Positions 1 to 8,040 of a stretch of 13,565 nt of DNA are shown here, piece after piece. Location: contig JBAWAP010000092.1 of NCBI GenBank assembly GCA_049589355.1, positions 1 through 13,565 of the forward strand, written 5' to 3'. The position numbers and the translations under genes are program-made. The notes beneath the pieces are model-generated. The model worked only from the letters and a program-made list of their open reading frames with translations, did not search any database and had not been told where the DNA came from. The number at the start of each line of letters is the position of its first letter. The first letter of the stretch is position 1. The DNA is from JBAWAP01 sp049589355 (GTDB lineage Bacteria > Chloroflexota > Anaerolineae > VGOG01).

Positions 1-2
1 TT

Positions 3-782
3 CGCTCCGAGCTCAAGCCAGGCGGGCGGGCCTGGTTCGTCGGCGCTGGCGGGCCGATGGGACGGATGCACGTCCAGCGTGCTGTCGAAGCCCCCGACAA
101 CCCAAAAACGATCTTTTGCACAGCGCAGAGTGATCGTCGCTTGCACGTTGTGGAGTTTATGTATAAGACTGACGCCGAGGCCAAGGCCATTGCTTTCATC
201 TGCGTCAGCCGTCAGGACAATGTCGTGTACCGCCAGACATTGGAAAAAGTTGGAGGGCCGGGCTTCGACGACATCATGGTGATGGCACCGGATGCCAGCG
301 CCATCGCTGAGGCAGCAAATTACATCGCGCCCAGGGGCGTCATGAACGTCTTTGCTGGCATAGCACGCGGCACGATGGCCAGTCTTGACCTGAGTGACGT
401 TTACCTGAAAGACGTGCGTTTCATCGGGCACTCAGGCTTGACAACCGAGGACATGCGGCTGACGCTCCACCAGGTTGAGTCGGGCAACTTGTCACCCAAC
501 CGGTTGGTAGCAGCTATCGGCTCGCTCAACGCGGCCCGAGAAGGCTTGCAGGCGGTGAAGGATGCGGTTTTCCCTGGCAAGATCGTCATCTACCCTCACA
601 TCAAGGATTTCCCCCTCACCGCATTGCCCGATCTGAAAGACAAACTGCCGAGTGTCTATGCCAAACTGAAGGACGGGCGGGAGTGGACGAGGGAAGCAGA
701 AGAGGAATTCCTGAGGTTGATGTTGCCGTGGGTGCAGGGATCGGGGATCAGTGATCAGGGATTGGTAGTCCCTGATCACTAA
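3..782 (+). CDS. L-sorbose-1-phosphate reductase-like zinc-type alcohol dehydrogenase (5' partial)
   Basis: The reading frame is open from the window edge, so only the C-terminal ~259 residues are present; the first ATG (57) lies inside the nucleotide-binding fold and is not the start. The visible part is the Rossmann-fold half of a medium-chain dehydrogenase: WFVGAGGPMGRMH near the start, then GFDDIMVMAP, a glycine-rich NVFAGIARG segment, HSGLTTEDM, and a SPNRLVAAIGSLNAA / KIVIYPHI / FPLTAL tail. I recognise this tail pattern from the L-sorbose-1-phosphate reductase (SorE) group; this is from memory, not a search. SorE reduces L-sorbose-1-phosphate to sorbitol-6-phosphate with NAD(P)H in the cytoplasm. 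The next gene, 22 bp on, is the enzyme that would use that product, which supports the call. The zinc-binding N-terminal half is outside the window. The last ~14 residues (after LPWVQG) are encoded by repeat DNA, so the true family end is probably near LPWVQ. It could instead act on another sugar or polyol phosphate. Confidence 0.75.
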   Translation, partial: RSELKPGGRAWFVGAGGPMGRMHVQRAVEAPDNPKTIFCTAQSDRRLHVVEFMYKTDAEAKAIAFICVSRQDNVVYRQTLEKVGGPGFDDIMVMAPDASAIAEAANYIAPRGVMNVFAGIARGTMASLDLSDVYLKDVRFIGHSGLTTEDMRLTLHQVESGNLSPNRLVAAIGSLNAAREGLQAVKDAVFPGKIVIYPHIKDFPLTALPDLKDKLPSVYAKLKDGREWTREAEEEFLRLMLPWVQGSGISDQGLVVPDH

Positions 783-794
783 TCGCTGATCACT
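750..794. repeat. Palindromic TGATCA-rich repeat overlapping the end of the first gene
   Basis: AGTGATCAGGGA (750-761) and TCCCTGATCACT (769-780) form a perfect 12-bp inverted repeat with a 7-nt loop. A further copy of the word CTGATCACT follows at 786-794, and GGATCA also occurs at 745-750. The right arm ends on the first base of the TAA stop codon (780-782). No T-run follows, so it does not look like an ordinary intrinsic terminator; a dispersed intergenic repeat is more likely. Confidence 0.7.
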
Positions 795-804
795 TGGAGA
801 CGCT

Positions 805-1596
<792 letters not shown>

Positions 1597-1597
1597 G

Positions 1598-1623
1598 GAA
1601 GAGGCAAGAGGCAGGATGCAAGA
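1598..1623. repeat. Short word repeat in the SDR-E1 spacer
   Basis: The word GAAGAGGCAAGAGGCAGG, followed by a degenerate GATGCAAGA copy, fills the 47-bp spacer up to the ribosome binding site of the next gene. It is a tandem of the motif AAGAGGC/AGAGGCAGG. No function is evident; it belongs with the other spacer word-repeats of this window. Confidence 0.45.
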
Positions 1624-1643
1624 CCTAGGAGTGGAGAGGTACT

Positions 1644-3713
1644 GTGAGCAGTAGAAAAGTTGACCTAAAGAAACACAACCTGACCAAGGAACAGGCCCTC
1701 GATCTCCTGCGGCAAATGTGGGAGATCCGTATGTTCGAGGACAGGGTCTACGAGCTGTTAGGGCGTGACCTGATTAAGGGTGCGTCGCACCTCTACGCGG
1801 GCGAGGAGGCGGTGGCTGTGGGAGCTATCTCCACCCTGTGCGACGACGACCTGATCACCTCCACCCATCGCGGCCACGGCCATTGCCATGCCCGGGGCGC
1901 TTCCCTGATGAAGACGGAAGAGGAGAGGCAGGAGCACTACAACAAGATGATGGCCGAGTTATGTGGTCGCGCCACTGGCTACTGTCTGGGCCGGGGCGGC
2001 TCCATGCACATCGCCGACGTGGAGAAGAGAAACCTGGGGGCCACCGGCATCGTGGGCGGCAACATCCCGGTGGCCACAGGGGCGGGGCTGGCCCAGCAAC
2101 TGCTGGACACAGATCGGGTGGTGCTCTGCTTCTTCGGCGACGGCGCATCCAACACGGGCAACTTTCACGAATCGCTCAACCTGGCGGCTCTCTGGAATTT
2201 GCCTGTGGTCTACATCGTGGAGAACAACCTGTATGGTATGTCCGTGCCCATTGAGAAAGCGGCGGCGAAACTGGACATCGCCGACCGGGCCTGTGCCTAC
2301 GGCATCCCCGGCGAGGTGGTGAATGGCATGGACGTGCTGGCCGTCCGTGAGGCGGTGGGCAAGGCCGTCGAGCGTGCCCGCCGTGGCGAAGGCCCTTCCC
2401 TGATCGAGTGCCAGACCTACCGTTGGTACGGCCACTCCCGCTCCGACCCGCGCAAGTATCGCACGAAGGATGAGGAGGCTGCCTGGAAGGCGCGCGATCC
2501 CATTCCCACCTTTGCCGGCCGGCTAGTGGGGGCAGGTATCGCTACTGAGGAAGAGATCGACGCCCTGGAGGCAAAGGTGGAGCAGGAGATTGAAGAGGCG
2601 ACGGAGTTCGCCCTCAATTCGCCCACGCCGCCGGTGGAGGAACTGGAACTGTACGTCTACGCGCCGTTCAAGTGGATAGAGGCGGATATTGCCCGTGAAC
2701 GGGAACTGCGGGGGCGCTGCCGGGCGGGCGGCCCAGGCACGCGCAAGATCCAATTCCGACAGGCCATCCAAGAAGCGTTGCGTGAGGAGATGCACCGCGA
2801 CCCCAACGTGTTCGTAATGGGCGAGGACGTAGGGCTGTACGGCGGGGCCTACGGCGCTACACAGGGGCTCTTCGAGGAGTTCGGGCCGGAGCGGGTGCGC
2901 GATACCCCTATCTCCGAAGCGACCATCGGCGGGTCGGCGGTGGGCGCGGCCATGTGCGGCCTGCGGCCCGTGGCCGAGATCATGTACGTGGACTTTACGC
3001 CACTGGCCATGGACCAGATCGCCAATCAGGGAGCAAAGAACCGCTACATGTTCGGCGGCAAGACGACGGTGCCCATGGTCATCCGCACTGAGGGAGGGAC
3101 CGGGCGCTCCATCGCTGCGCACCATTCGCAATCGCTGGAGGCACTCTGGGTGCACTTCCCCGGCATCTATGTGGTCATGCCTAGCACGCCCTACGATGCC
3201 AAGGGGTTGCTCAAGGCGGCCATCCGCGATGACAACCCGGTGATGTTTATTGAGCACAAGATGCTCTACGGCGTTGAGGGCTATGTGCCCGACGAGGACT
3301 ACATCATCCCCTTCGGTGTGGCCGACGTCAAGCGCGAAGGCTCCGATGTGACAGTGATTACCTACTCGCGCATGGTGGACCGTGCGTTGGAGGCCGCCGA
3401 GCGGCTGGCGGGGGAAGGGATCAGCGTAGAAGTGATTGACCTGCGCACGCTCAAGCCGCTGGATATGGAGACGGTGGCCGCGTCGGTGAGGAAGACGGGG
3501 CGGGTGGTGGGCGTCACCGAGGCTTGCAAGACGGGGTCGTTCATCAGCGAACTGGCTATGTGCATCCAAGAGAAGTTGTTCGACTGGCTGGACGCACCGG
3601 TGGTACGGGTTTGTGCCGCGGATGTGCCCGTCCCCATGAGCGAGCCGCTGGAAGACGCGGCCATCCCCAGCGTGGAAGCAATCATCGCCGGCATCCGGCA
3701 GGCGTTGCGGTAG
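1644..3713 (+). CDS. 2-oxoacid (pyruvate/acetoin) dehydrogenase E1, alpha and beta subunits fused
   Basis: This is a thiamine-diphosphate enzyme that decarboxylates pyruvate (or acetoin or another 2-oxoacid) and transfers the acyl group to the E2 lipoyl arm. Residues 1 to ~340 are a full E1 alpha: GRGGSMHIAD at 117-125, the ThDP/Mg2+ motif from GDGASN (165-170) to the NN at 194-195, and the phosphorylation-loop-like YRWYGHSRSDPRKYRT at 259-274. After a ~25-residue linker (341-365, charged then Gly-rich), residues 366-689 are a full E1 beta: VMGEDVG at 391-397, TPISEATIGG at 421-430 with the conserved Glu425, and the HHSQS active-site region at 493-497. Usually these are two genes of ~330-370 and ~325 residues. 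The start is GTG with GGAGAGG (1633-1639) at good spacing. The E2 start follows 8 bp after the stop. The sequence style is close to AcoA/AcoB and to bacterial PDH E1; substrate cannot be fixed from sequence alone. Confidence 0.93.
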   Translation: MSSRKVDLKKHNLTKEQALDLLRQMWEIRMFEDRVYELLGRDLIKGASHLYAGEEAVAVGAISTLCDDDLITSTHRGHGHCHARGASLMKTEEERQEHYNKMMAELCGRATGYCLGRGGSMHIADVEKRNLGATGIVGGNIPVATGAGLAQQLLDTDRVVLCFFGDGASNTGNFHESLNLAALWNLPVVYIVENNLYGMSVPIEKAAAKLDIADRACAYGIPGEVVNGMDVLAVREAVGKAVERARRGEGPSLIECQTYRWYGHSRSDPRKYRTKDEEAAWKARDPIPTFAGRLVGAGIATEEEIDALEAKVEQEIEEATEFALNSPTPPVEELELYVYAPFKWIEADIARERELRGRCRAGGPGTRKIQFRQAIQEALREEMHRDPNVFVMGEDVGLYGGAYGATQGLFEEFGPERVRDTPISEATIGGSAVGAAMCGLRPVAEIMYVDFTPLAMDQIANQGAKNRYMFGGKTTVPMVIRTEGGTGRSIAAHHSQSLEALWVHFPGIYVVMPSTPYDAKGLLKAAIRDDNPVMFIEHKMLYGVEGYVPDEDYIIPFGVADVKREGSDVTVITYSRMVDRALEAAERLAGEGISVEVIDLRTLKPLDMETVAASVRKTGRVVGVTEACKTGSFISELAMCIQEKLFDWLDAPVVRVCAADVPVPMSEPLEDAAIPSVEAIIAGIRQALR

Positions 3714-3721
3714 GAGGAGCC

Positions 3722-5029
3722 ATGGTTACCGAAGTGATCCTGCCCAAACTGGGGCAGACTATGGAAGAGGGCACCATCATCGAGTGGGTCAAGAAGGAGG
3801 GAGACCCGGTCGAGCGGGGCAATCTCCTCTTCGTCTTCGAGTCGGACAAGGCGACCCTGGAGGTAGAGGCCACGGCGCGGGGCTTTTTGCGCAAGATCCT
3901 GGTGCCAGTAGGCCAGACGGTGCCGGTGCTCACCGTGGTGGCGCTGATCACCAAGACTCCCGACGAGGACATCGTGGCCTATGAGCCACGGTTTCAGGTT
4001 GCCGAGGCCGCGGAACCTGAAACTTTGAAACCTGAAACCTTGGAACCCATCGCAGGTCGTATCTTTGCCTCGCCCCGGGCGCGGAAAACGGCGAGGGAGA
4101 AAGGGGTAGACCTGGCCCTGGTGGCCGGCACCGGTCCCAACGGGCGCATCGTCGAGCAGGACGTGTTGGCCTATCTGACACCGCGGCCCAAGGCGACCCC
4201 GATGGCCCTCAAGGTCGCCGATGCCCTCGGCGTGGACATCGCCACGATAAGCGGCACCGGTGTCAGCGGGCGGATCATGAAGGCAGACGTGGAAGCCGCC
4301 GCTGCCCCCGCAGCCCCACCAGTTGAGATGCCGTCTGCCGAGGGCGTGCCCCTCACCGGGCTGCGGCGCATCATCGCCGAGCGCATGGCCGCCAGTGCTC
4401 AGGCCACCGCCCGCGTTACTCTGGTCACCGAGGCCGACGCCACCGCTTTCGTCGAAGCGCGGGAGCAGCTTAAGGCCACTGTGACCCAGGAGTGGGGTTT
4501 TGCGCCAGGCTACAGCGACCTATTGGGGATCATCGTCGCCCGGGCGCTGCGCGAGTTCCCCTACATGAACGCTCGTCTCAGCGCCGATGGGCAGGCCATT
4601 GAGCGGCTGCCGGTCGTCAACCTGGGTATGGCGGTGGACACCGAGCGCGGCTTGCTGGTGCCGGTGATCCGAGACGCTGATCAGAAGGGCCTGCGCGCCT
4701 TCGGGGCCGAGTTCCGTGCGCTGACAGAACGGGCACGGGTGGGCAAATCGCTGCCCGACGACTTGACCGGCGGGACGTTCACCATCACCAACCTGGGCAT
4801 GCACGAGATAGACGCCTTCACACCAATCATCAACCTGCCGGAAGCGGCCATCCTGGGCGTCGGGCGCATCCAACCCAAGCCGGTCGTCCACGACGGCGAA
4901 ATCGTCGTGCGGCAGATGTGGACGCTGAGCCTGGTCTTCGACCACCGGGTGGTGGACGGTGCACCAGCGGCCCGTTTCCTGCAGCGGATCAAACAGTTAA
5001 TCGAAACCCCTTATCTACTGTTGGGATAG
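3722..5029 (+). CDS. Dihydrolipoamide acyltransferase (E2) with two apparent subunit-binding domains
   Basis: This is the 435-residue core of the complex, transferring the acyl group from lipoamide to CoA. Domains in order: lipoyl domain 1-80 with the lipoylated lysine K43 in ESDKATLE; linker 81-112; a peripheral subunit-binding domain at ~115-152 (ASPRARKTAREKGVD, GTGPNGRI); a second, similar one at ~158-192 (TPMALKVADALGVD, GTGVSGRIMKADV); an Ala/Pro linker 193-205; and the catalytic domain 206-435 ending in the DHRVVDG motif with His408 and Asp412. The start is ATG, with AGGAGGAG (3712-3719) overlapping the E1 stop codon, suggesting translational coupling; in-frame codons upstream lie inside E1. 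The linker at 98-109 (EPETLKPETLEP) is encoded by repeat DNA. Acetyl transfer is most likely, but branched-chain or acetoin-type complexes look alike. Confidence 0.93.
   Translation: MVTEVILPKLGQTMEEGTIIEWVKKEGDPVERGNLLFVFESDKATLEVEATARGFLRKILVPVGQTVPVLTVVALITKTPDEDIVAYEPRFQVAEAAEPETLKPETLEPIAGRIFASPRARKTAREKGVDLALVAGTGPNGRIVEQDVLAYLTPRPKATPMALKVADALGVDIATISGTGVSGRIMKADVEAAAAPAAPPVEMPSAEGVPLTGLRRIIAERMAASAQATARVTLVTEADATAFVEAREQLKATVTQEWGFAPGYSDLLGIIVARALREFPYMNARLSADGQAIERLPVVNLGMAVDTERGLLVPVIRDADQKGLRAFGAEFRALTERARVGKSLPDDLTGGTFTITNLGMHEIDAFTPIINLPEAAILGVGRIQPKPVVHDGEIVVRQMWTLSLVFDHRVVDGAPAARFLQRIKQLIETPYLLLG
3990..4048. repeat. Translated AACCTGAAAC repeat inside the E2 gene
   Basis: The word AACCTGAAAC occurs directly at 4014-4023 and 4029-4038, and inverted as GTTTCAGGTT at 3991-4000. 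GGTTTCAGGTT (3990-4000) is an exact inverted copy of AACCTGAAACC (4029-4039). The direct copies are 15 bp apart, so they encode an in-frame five-residue repeat (EPETL / KPETL) in the flexible linker after the lipoyl domain. Confidence 0.7.
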
Positions 5030-5038
5030 GTGAACATG

Positions 5039-6442
5039 ATGATTCAGACCGACATCGCTATTCTGGGCGGCGGGCCGGGCGGCTATGTGGCGGCGCTACG
5101 GGCGGCTCAGCTCGGCGCGCAGGTGGTGCTTATCGAAGAGAACAAAATTGGCGGTGTCTGCCTCAACGTGGGCTGCATCCCCACCAAGGCATTGCTGCGC
5201 AGCGCCGAGGTTTACCGGACGTTTCTCCAGGCACAGGAGTTCGGACTGCGGCTGGAGGGCAGTGTGACGCCTGACTGGCCAGCGATCCAGACACGCAAGG
5301 AAGCGATCATCCGAGGAGTGGTGCAGGGCGTGGAAAAGCTACTGCGCCGGGCAGGCGTGCAGGTGCTCCAGGGAAGAGGGCGCTTTGTGGCGCCCTGGAC
5401 GCTACAGGTGACGACCGCTGACGGCAGCCAGCAGGTAGAGGCAAAGCACATCGTCATCGCCACCGGCTCGCGGCCGGTGCGGTTGCCCTTCGTCTCCGGT
5501 CAGGACAGGCTGCTGCCCGGCATGCTCGATTCCACAGGGGCGCTCGCGCTGGAGGCGTTGCCCAAGCGATTGCTAGTCATCGGCGGCGGCGTGGTCGGCG
5601 TCGAATTCGCTGACCTATTCAACGCCTTTGGCGTAAAAGTCACCGTCGTCGAAATGCTAGACCGGCTGCTGCCACAGATGGACGCCGACCTGGGGCCGGC
5701 ACTGGCCTGGACACTGGGTCAGCGCGGGGTGCAGTTTTATCTAAAGAGCCGCGTGACCCACGTGGATGCCGTGGAGGGTGGTCTGCGGGCCACGATCGTT
5801 ACTCCCGACGGCGAGGTAGATATAGAAGCCGATCGGGTACTGGTCGCCGTCGGGCGTCGGCCCAACGTCGAGGAGCTGGGGCTGGGGGCGGCAGGTGTGC
5901 GTTTTGAGAAGGCCGGCATTCCGGTGGACGCGCAGATGCAGACGAACGTGCCGGGTGTCTATGCCGTTGGGGACGTGACAGGCGGCGCGCTGCTGGCGCA
6001 CGTCGCCATGCGAGGCGGTGAAGTGGCTGTAGAGAGCGCCCTGAGACACACGGCCACGTTGGATCTCAAGACGGTCGCCTGGTGCGTCTACACCGATCCG
6101 GAGGTTGCCAGCGTGGGGTTGACCGAGACACAGGCGCGTGAGGAGGGCTACGACGTGCGGGTGGGACGCTTTCCGCTGAACGCCAACGGCAAGGCGCTGA
6201 CCTACGGCGAAACTGATGGCTTCGCCAAAATCGTCAGTGAGGCCCGGTTCGGCGAGGTGCTGGGCCTGCACATCGTTGCACCTCACGCCAGCGACTTGAT
6301 CCACGAGGGCGGGCTAGCTTTAGCACTGGAGGCCACTCTGGATGAGCTAGTCACGACAATTCACGGCCATCCCACCCTGAGTGAGGCCGTCCGCGAGGCG
6401 GCACTGGAGGTCCATAGCCAGGCGCTTCATTTGCCTCACTAG
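5039..6442 (+). CDS. lpdA: Dihydrolipoamide dehydrogenase (E3)
   Basis: This is an FAD-dependent homodimer that reoxidises E2-bound dihydrolipoamide and passes electrons to NAD+. From the ATG at 5039 it is 467 residues, normal for the family. FAD-binding motif GGGPGG at 10-15; redox-active disulfide in GGVCLNVGCIPTK (Cys41, Cys46); ATGSRP at 141-146; NAD-binding IGGGVVGVEF at 181-190; second FAD motif VYAVGDV at 307-313; and the catalytic HGHPTLSE with His444 and Glu449. There is no extra lipoyl domain. Three in-frame starts exist: GTG at 5030, directly abutting the E2 stop, ATG at 5036 and ATG at 5039. The AGGTGA at 5028-5033 suits the last best (5-nt spacing). It shares the transcript with E1 and E2, so it most likely serves this complex, although E3 can be shared with other complexes and the glycine cleavage system. 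Confidence 0.95.
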   Translation: MIQTDIAILGGGPGGYVAALRAAQLGAQVVLIEENKIGGVCLNVGCIPTKALLRSAEVYRTFLQAQEFGLRLEGSVTPDWPAIQTRKEAIIRGVVQGVEKLLRRAGVQVLQGRGRFVAPWTLQVTTADGSQQVEAKHIVIATGSRPVRLPFVSGQDRLLPGMLDSTGALALEALPKRLLVIGGGVVGVEFADLFNAFGVKVTVVEMLDRLLPQMDADLGPALAWTLGQRGVQFYLKSRVTHVDAVEGGLRATIVTPDGEVDIEADRVLVAVGRRPNVEELGLGAAGVRFEKAGIPVDAQMQTNVPGVYAVGDVTGGALLAHVAMRGGEVAVESALRHTATLDLKTVAWCVYTDPEVASVGLTETQAREEGYDVRVGRFPLNANGKALTYGETDGFAKIVSEARFGEVLGLHIVAPHASDLIHEGGLALALEATLDELVTTIHGHPTLSEAVREAALEVHSQALHLPH

Positions 6443-6499
6443 CTTCGAGGTTATGAAACCCTCACAGGAGAAGAGCATCGGCTACCCGAAGATTGATTA

Positions 6500-6625
6500 A
6501 CTTGACAATGTTAGATTTCATCCCAGGTGTCATTGCGAGGCGCGCTGTTTGCGCCAAAGCAATCCCCTAGCATACTTGGAGATTGCTTCGCTCCGCTTGC
6601 AATGACAAATGTAACATTGTCCAGT
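6500..6625. mobile_element. MITE-like element 1 (terminal inverted repeats around a GTCATTGC palindrome)
   Basis: Terminal arms 6497-6518 and 6607-6628 are inverted copies of each other at 20 of 22 positions (core GACAATGTTA). Each end is bordered by TA (6498-6499 and 6626-6627), as expected for a TA-targeting element; the coordinates given exclude that TA. Inside is a second nested palindrome: GTCATTGC (6529-6536) with GCAATGAC (6599-6606), AAGCAATC (6557-6564) with GATTGCTT (6581-6588), and a small GGCGC/GCGCC hairpin (6539-6555). The core resembles the GTCATTGCGAGG...AAGCAATC repeat seen in many bacterial genomes (from memory). It encodes no protein. It lies in the 265-bp gap between the convergent ends of the E3 gene and rho, where no T-tract terminator is visible, and its hairpin could protect or form the 3' ends of both transcripts. 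Confidence 0.65.
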
Positions 6626-6707
6626 TAAGAAGCAATTGAGAATCCCATTTAGCCTGGGCCCCTCAGACGCCACGATTTTTGAACCCCTATTGGTCGGTTC
6701 AGCCAAT

Positions 6708-7994
6708 TTAGAGGATATCCCTGCTCAACGTCGCCAGGAATTCCTGATTGTTCTTGGTCCTGGCCAGCCGTTCCAATAGGGCCTCGAGAGCACCAGTGAT
6801 CTCCAACCCAGCACCGGATGGTGGTGGAGCCATCATGTAAGATGTCATCTTCCGCATGACCCAAACTTTTTCCAGGGTCTCCTTATCCAGCAGCAGTTCC
6901 TCTCGGCGCGTGCTAGAGCGTTCGATATCGAAGGCTGGGAAGATGTAACGTTCCGCCAACCTGCGATTGAGGTGCAGTTCCATATTGCCTGTACCCTTGA
7001 ATTCCTCGTAGATGACATCGTCCATACGGCTGCCCGTTTCTACAAGGCAGGTGGCGATAATGGTCAGGCTTCCCCCCTCCTCGATGTTGCGAGCTGCACC
7101 GAAGAAACGCTTGGGTGGATACAGGGCCGCCGGGTCTACGCCGCCGGAGAGGGTGCGGCCACTTGAGGGGACGGTGAGATTATAAGCCCTGGTCAGGCGG
7201 GTGATGCCGTCCAAAAGGATAACCACATCTTTGGCGCCCTCGACCAGGCGCTTGGCCCGTTCCAGGGCCATCTCGGCTACGCGGACCTGATCCTGGACGG
7301 GATCATCAAAGGTGGCAGCCATCACCTCGGCTTCTACCGAGCGATCCATGTCGGTCACTTCCTCGGGTCGCTCACCGATGAGGACGACCATGAGATGGAC
7401 GTCATTGTAGTTGGTAGTGATGCCGTTGGCTACTTGCTTAAGGACAGTGGTCTTGCCTGCCTTGGGAGGGGAGACGATCAAACCTCGCTGTCCCCTGCCA
7501 ATAGGGGCGATCAGATCAAGCAGCCGGGAGGCCAGTATGTTGGGCTCCGTCTCCAGAACGAGCATTTGATTGGGGAAGATAGGAATCAGTCTGTCAAAGT
7601 TGGGGCGCAGCTTGGCTGCCTCGGGATCCAGACCGTTAACTGCTTCTACCCGCAGCAAGCCGAAGTATCTCTCCGTCTCCTTAGGAGGACGGACTTGGCC
7701 AATGACCATGTCGCCGGTGCGCAAGCCGAAACGACGGATCTGGGATTGGGAGACGTAGACATCTTCAGGGCCAGGCAGGAGATGGTCCGAGCGGAGGAAA
7801 CCTATGCCTTCCTGTACGATGTCCAGCACACCTCCGCCGAAGATATAACCCTGTCGCTCGGCGTTGGCTTTGAGGAGGCGCATGATCAAATCGTTCTTCT
7901 TGAGGCGGGTATGGCCAGAGATTTCCAACTCCCGAGCCATCTCTAGCAACTCGTCCAGATTTCTGGTCTCCAATTCAACAATGTTCATATCCAT
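6708..7994 (-). CDS. rho: Transcription termination factor Rho
   Basis: This is a hexameric RNA-dependent ATPase/helicase that ends transcription at untranslated C-rich RNA. The 428 residues hold the N-terminal helical bundle (1-45), the RNA-binding cold-shock-like domain (~50-120; IFGGGVLDIVQEGIGFLR, DVYVSQSQIRRFGLRTGD), Walker A PPKAGKT at 176-182, GERPEEVTDM at 207-216, Walker B ILLD at 259-262, Q-loop region PSSGRTLSGG at 276-285 and the secondary RNA-binding EFKGTGNMELHLNRR at 331-345. Two oddities: the usual LLDSITR reads LLDGITR (Gly263), and the usual RHVQVAEM stretch reads DQVRVAEM. The start chosen is the ATG at 7994, with GGAGAG four bases upstream; ATG at 7988 is also possible. 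The frame stays open upstream to an ATG at 8093, but those residues do not resemble Rho. Rho has its own promoter and a long leader, suggesting autoregulation. Confidence 0.96.
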   Translation of the reverse strand: MDMNIVELETRNLDELLEMARELEISGHTRLKKNDLIMRLLKANAERQGYIFGGGVLDIVQEGIGFLRSDHLLPGPEDVYVSQSQIRRFGLRTGDMVIGQVRPPKETERYFGLLRVEAVNGLDPEAAKLRPNFDRLIPIFPNQMLVLETEPNILASRLLDLIAPIGRGQRGLIVSPPKAGKTTVLKQVANGITTNYNDVHLMVVLIGERPEEVTDMDRSVEAEVMAATFDDPVQDQVRVAEMALERAKRLVEGAKDVVILLDGITRLTRAYNLTVPSSGRTLSGGVDPAALYPPKRFFGAARNIEEGGSLTIIATCLVETGSRMDDVIYEEFKGTGNMELHLNRRLAERYIFPAFDIERSSTRREELLLDKETLEKVWVMRKMTSYMMAPPPSGAGLEITGALEALLERLARTKNNQEFLATLSRDIL

Positions 7995-8040
7995 AGCTCT
8001 CTCCATAATGATGGTCATGAAAAAGGTTTCAATACCACAA

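Noticed and set aside
57..782. ATG at 57 as the start of a 241-residue protein
   Set aside because: The frame is open to the window edge and the residues before it continue the dehydrogenase fold, so the gene is truncated by the window rather than starting here.
2523..3569. Long antisense open frame (348 codons) opposite the E1 beta half
   Set aside because: It lies entirely against a confidently identified gene, has no recognisable motifs, and GC-rich genes commonly leave such frames open on the other strand.
3990..4048. Repeated AACCTGAAAC words as a CRISPR fragment
   Set aside because: The units are too short and too close, have no spacers, and lie in frame inside E2.
6443..6496. Rho-independent terminator after the E3 gene
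   Set aside because: Only a small imperfect GGTT/AACC hairpin is present, without a T-run.
6661..6707. Hairpin GAACC/GGTTC as a rho terminator
   Set aside because: On the minus strand it has a 5-bp stem followed by A, not T.
7395..7946. Plus-strand open frame of 183 codons opposite rho
   Set aside because: It is antisense to the conserved rho coding sequence and has no family features.
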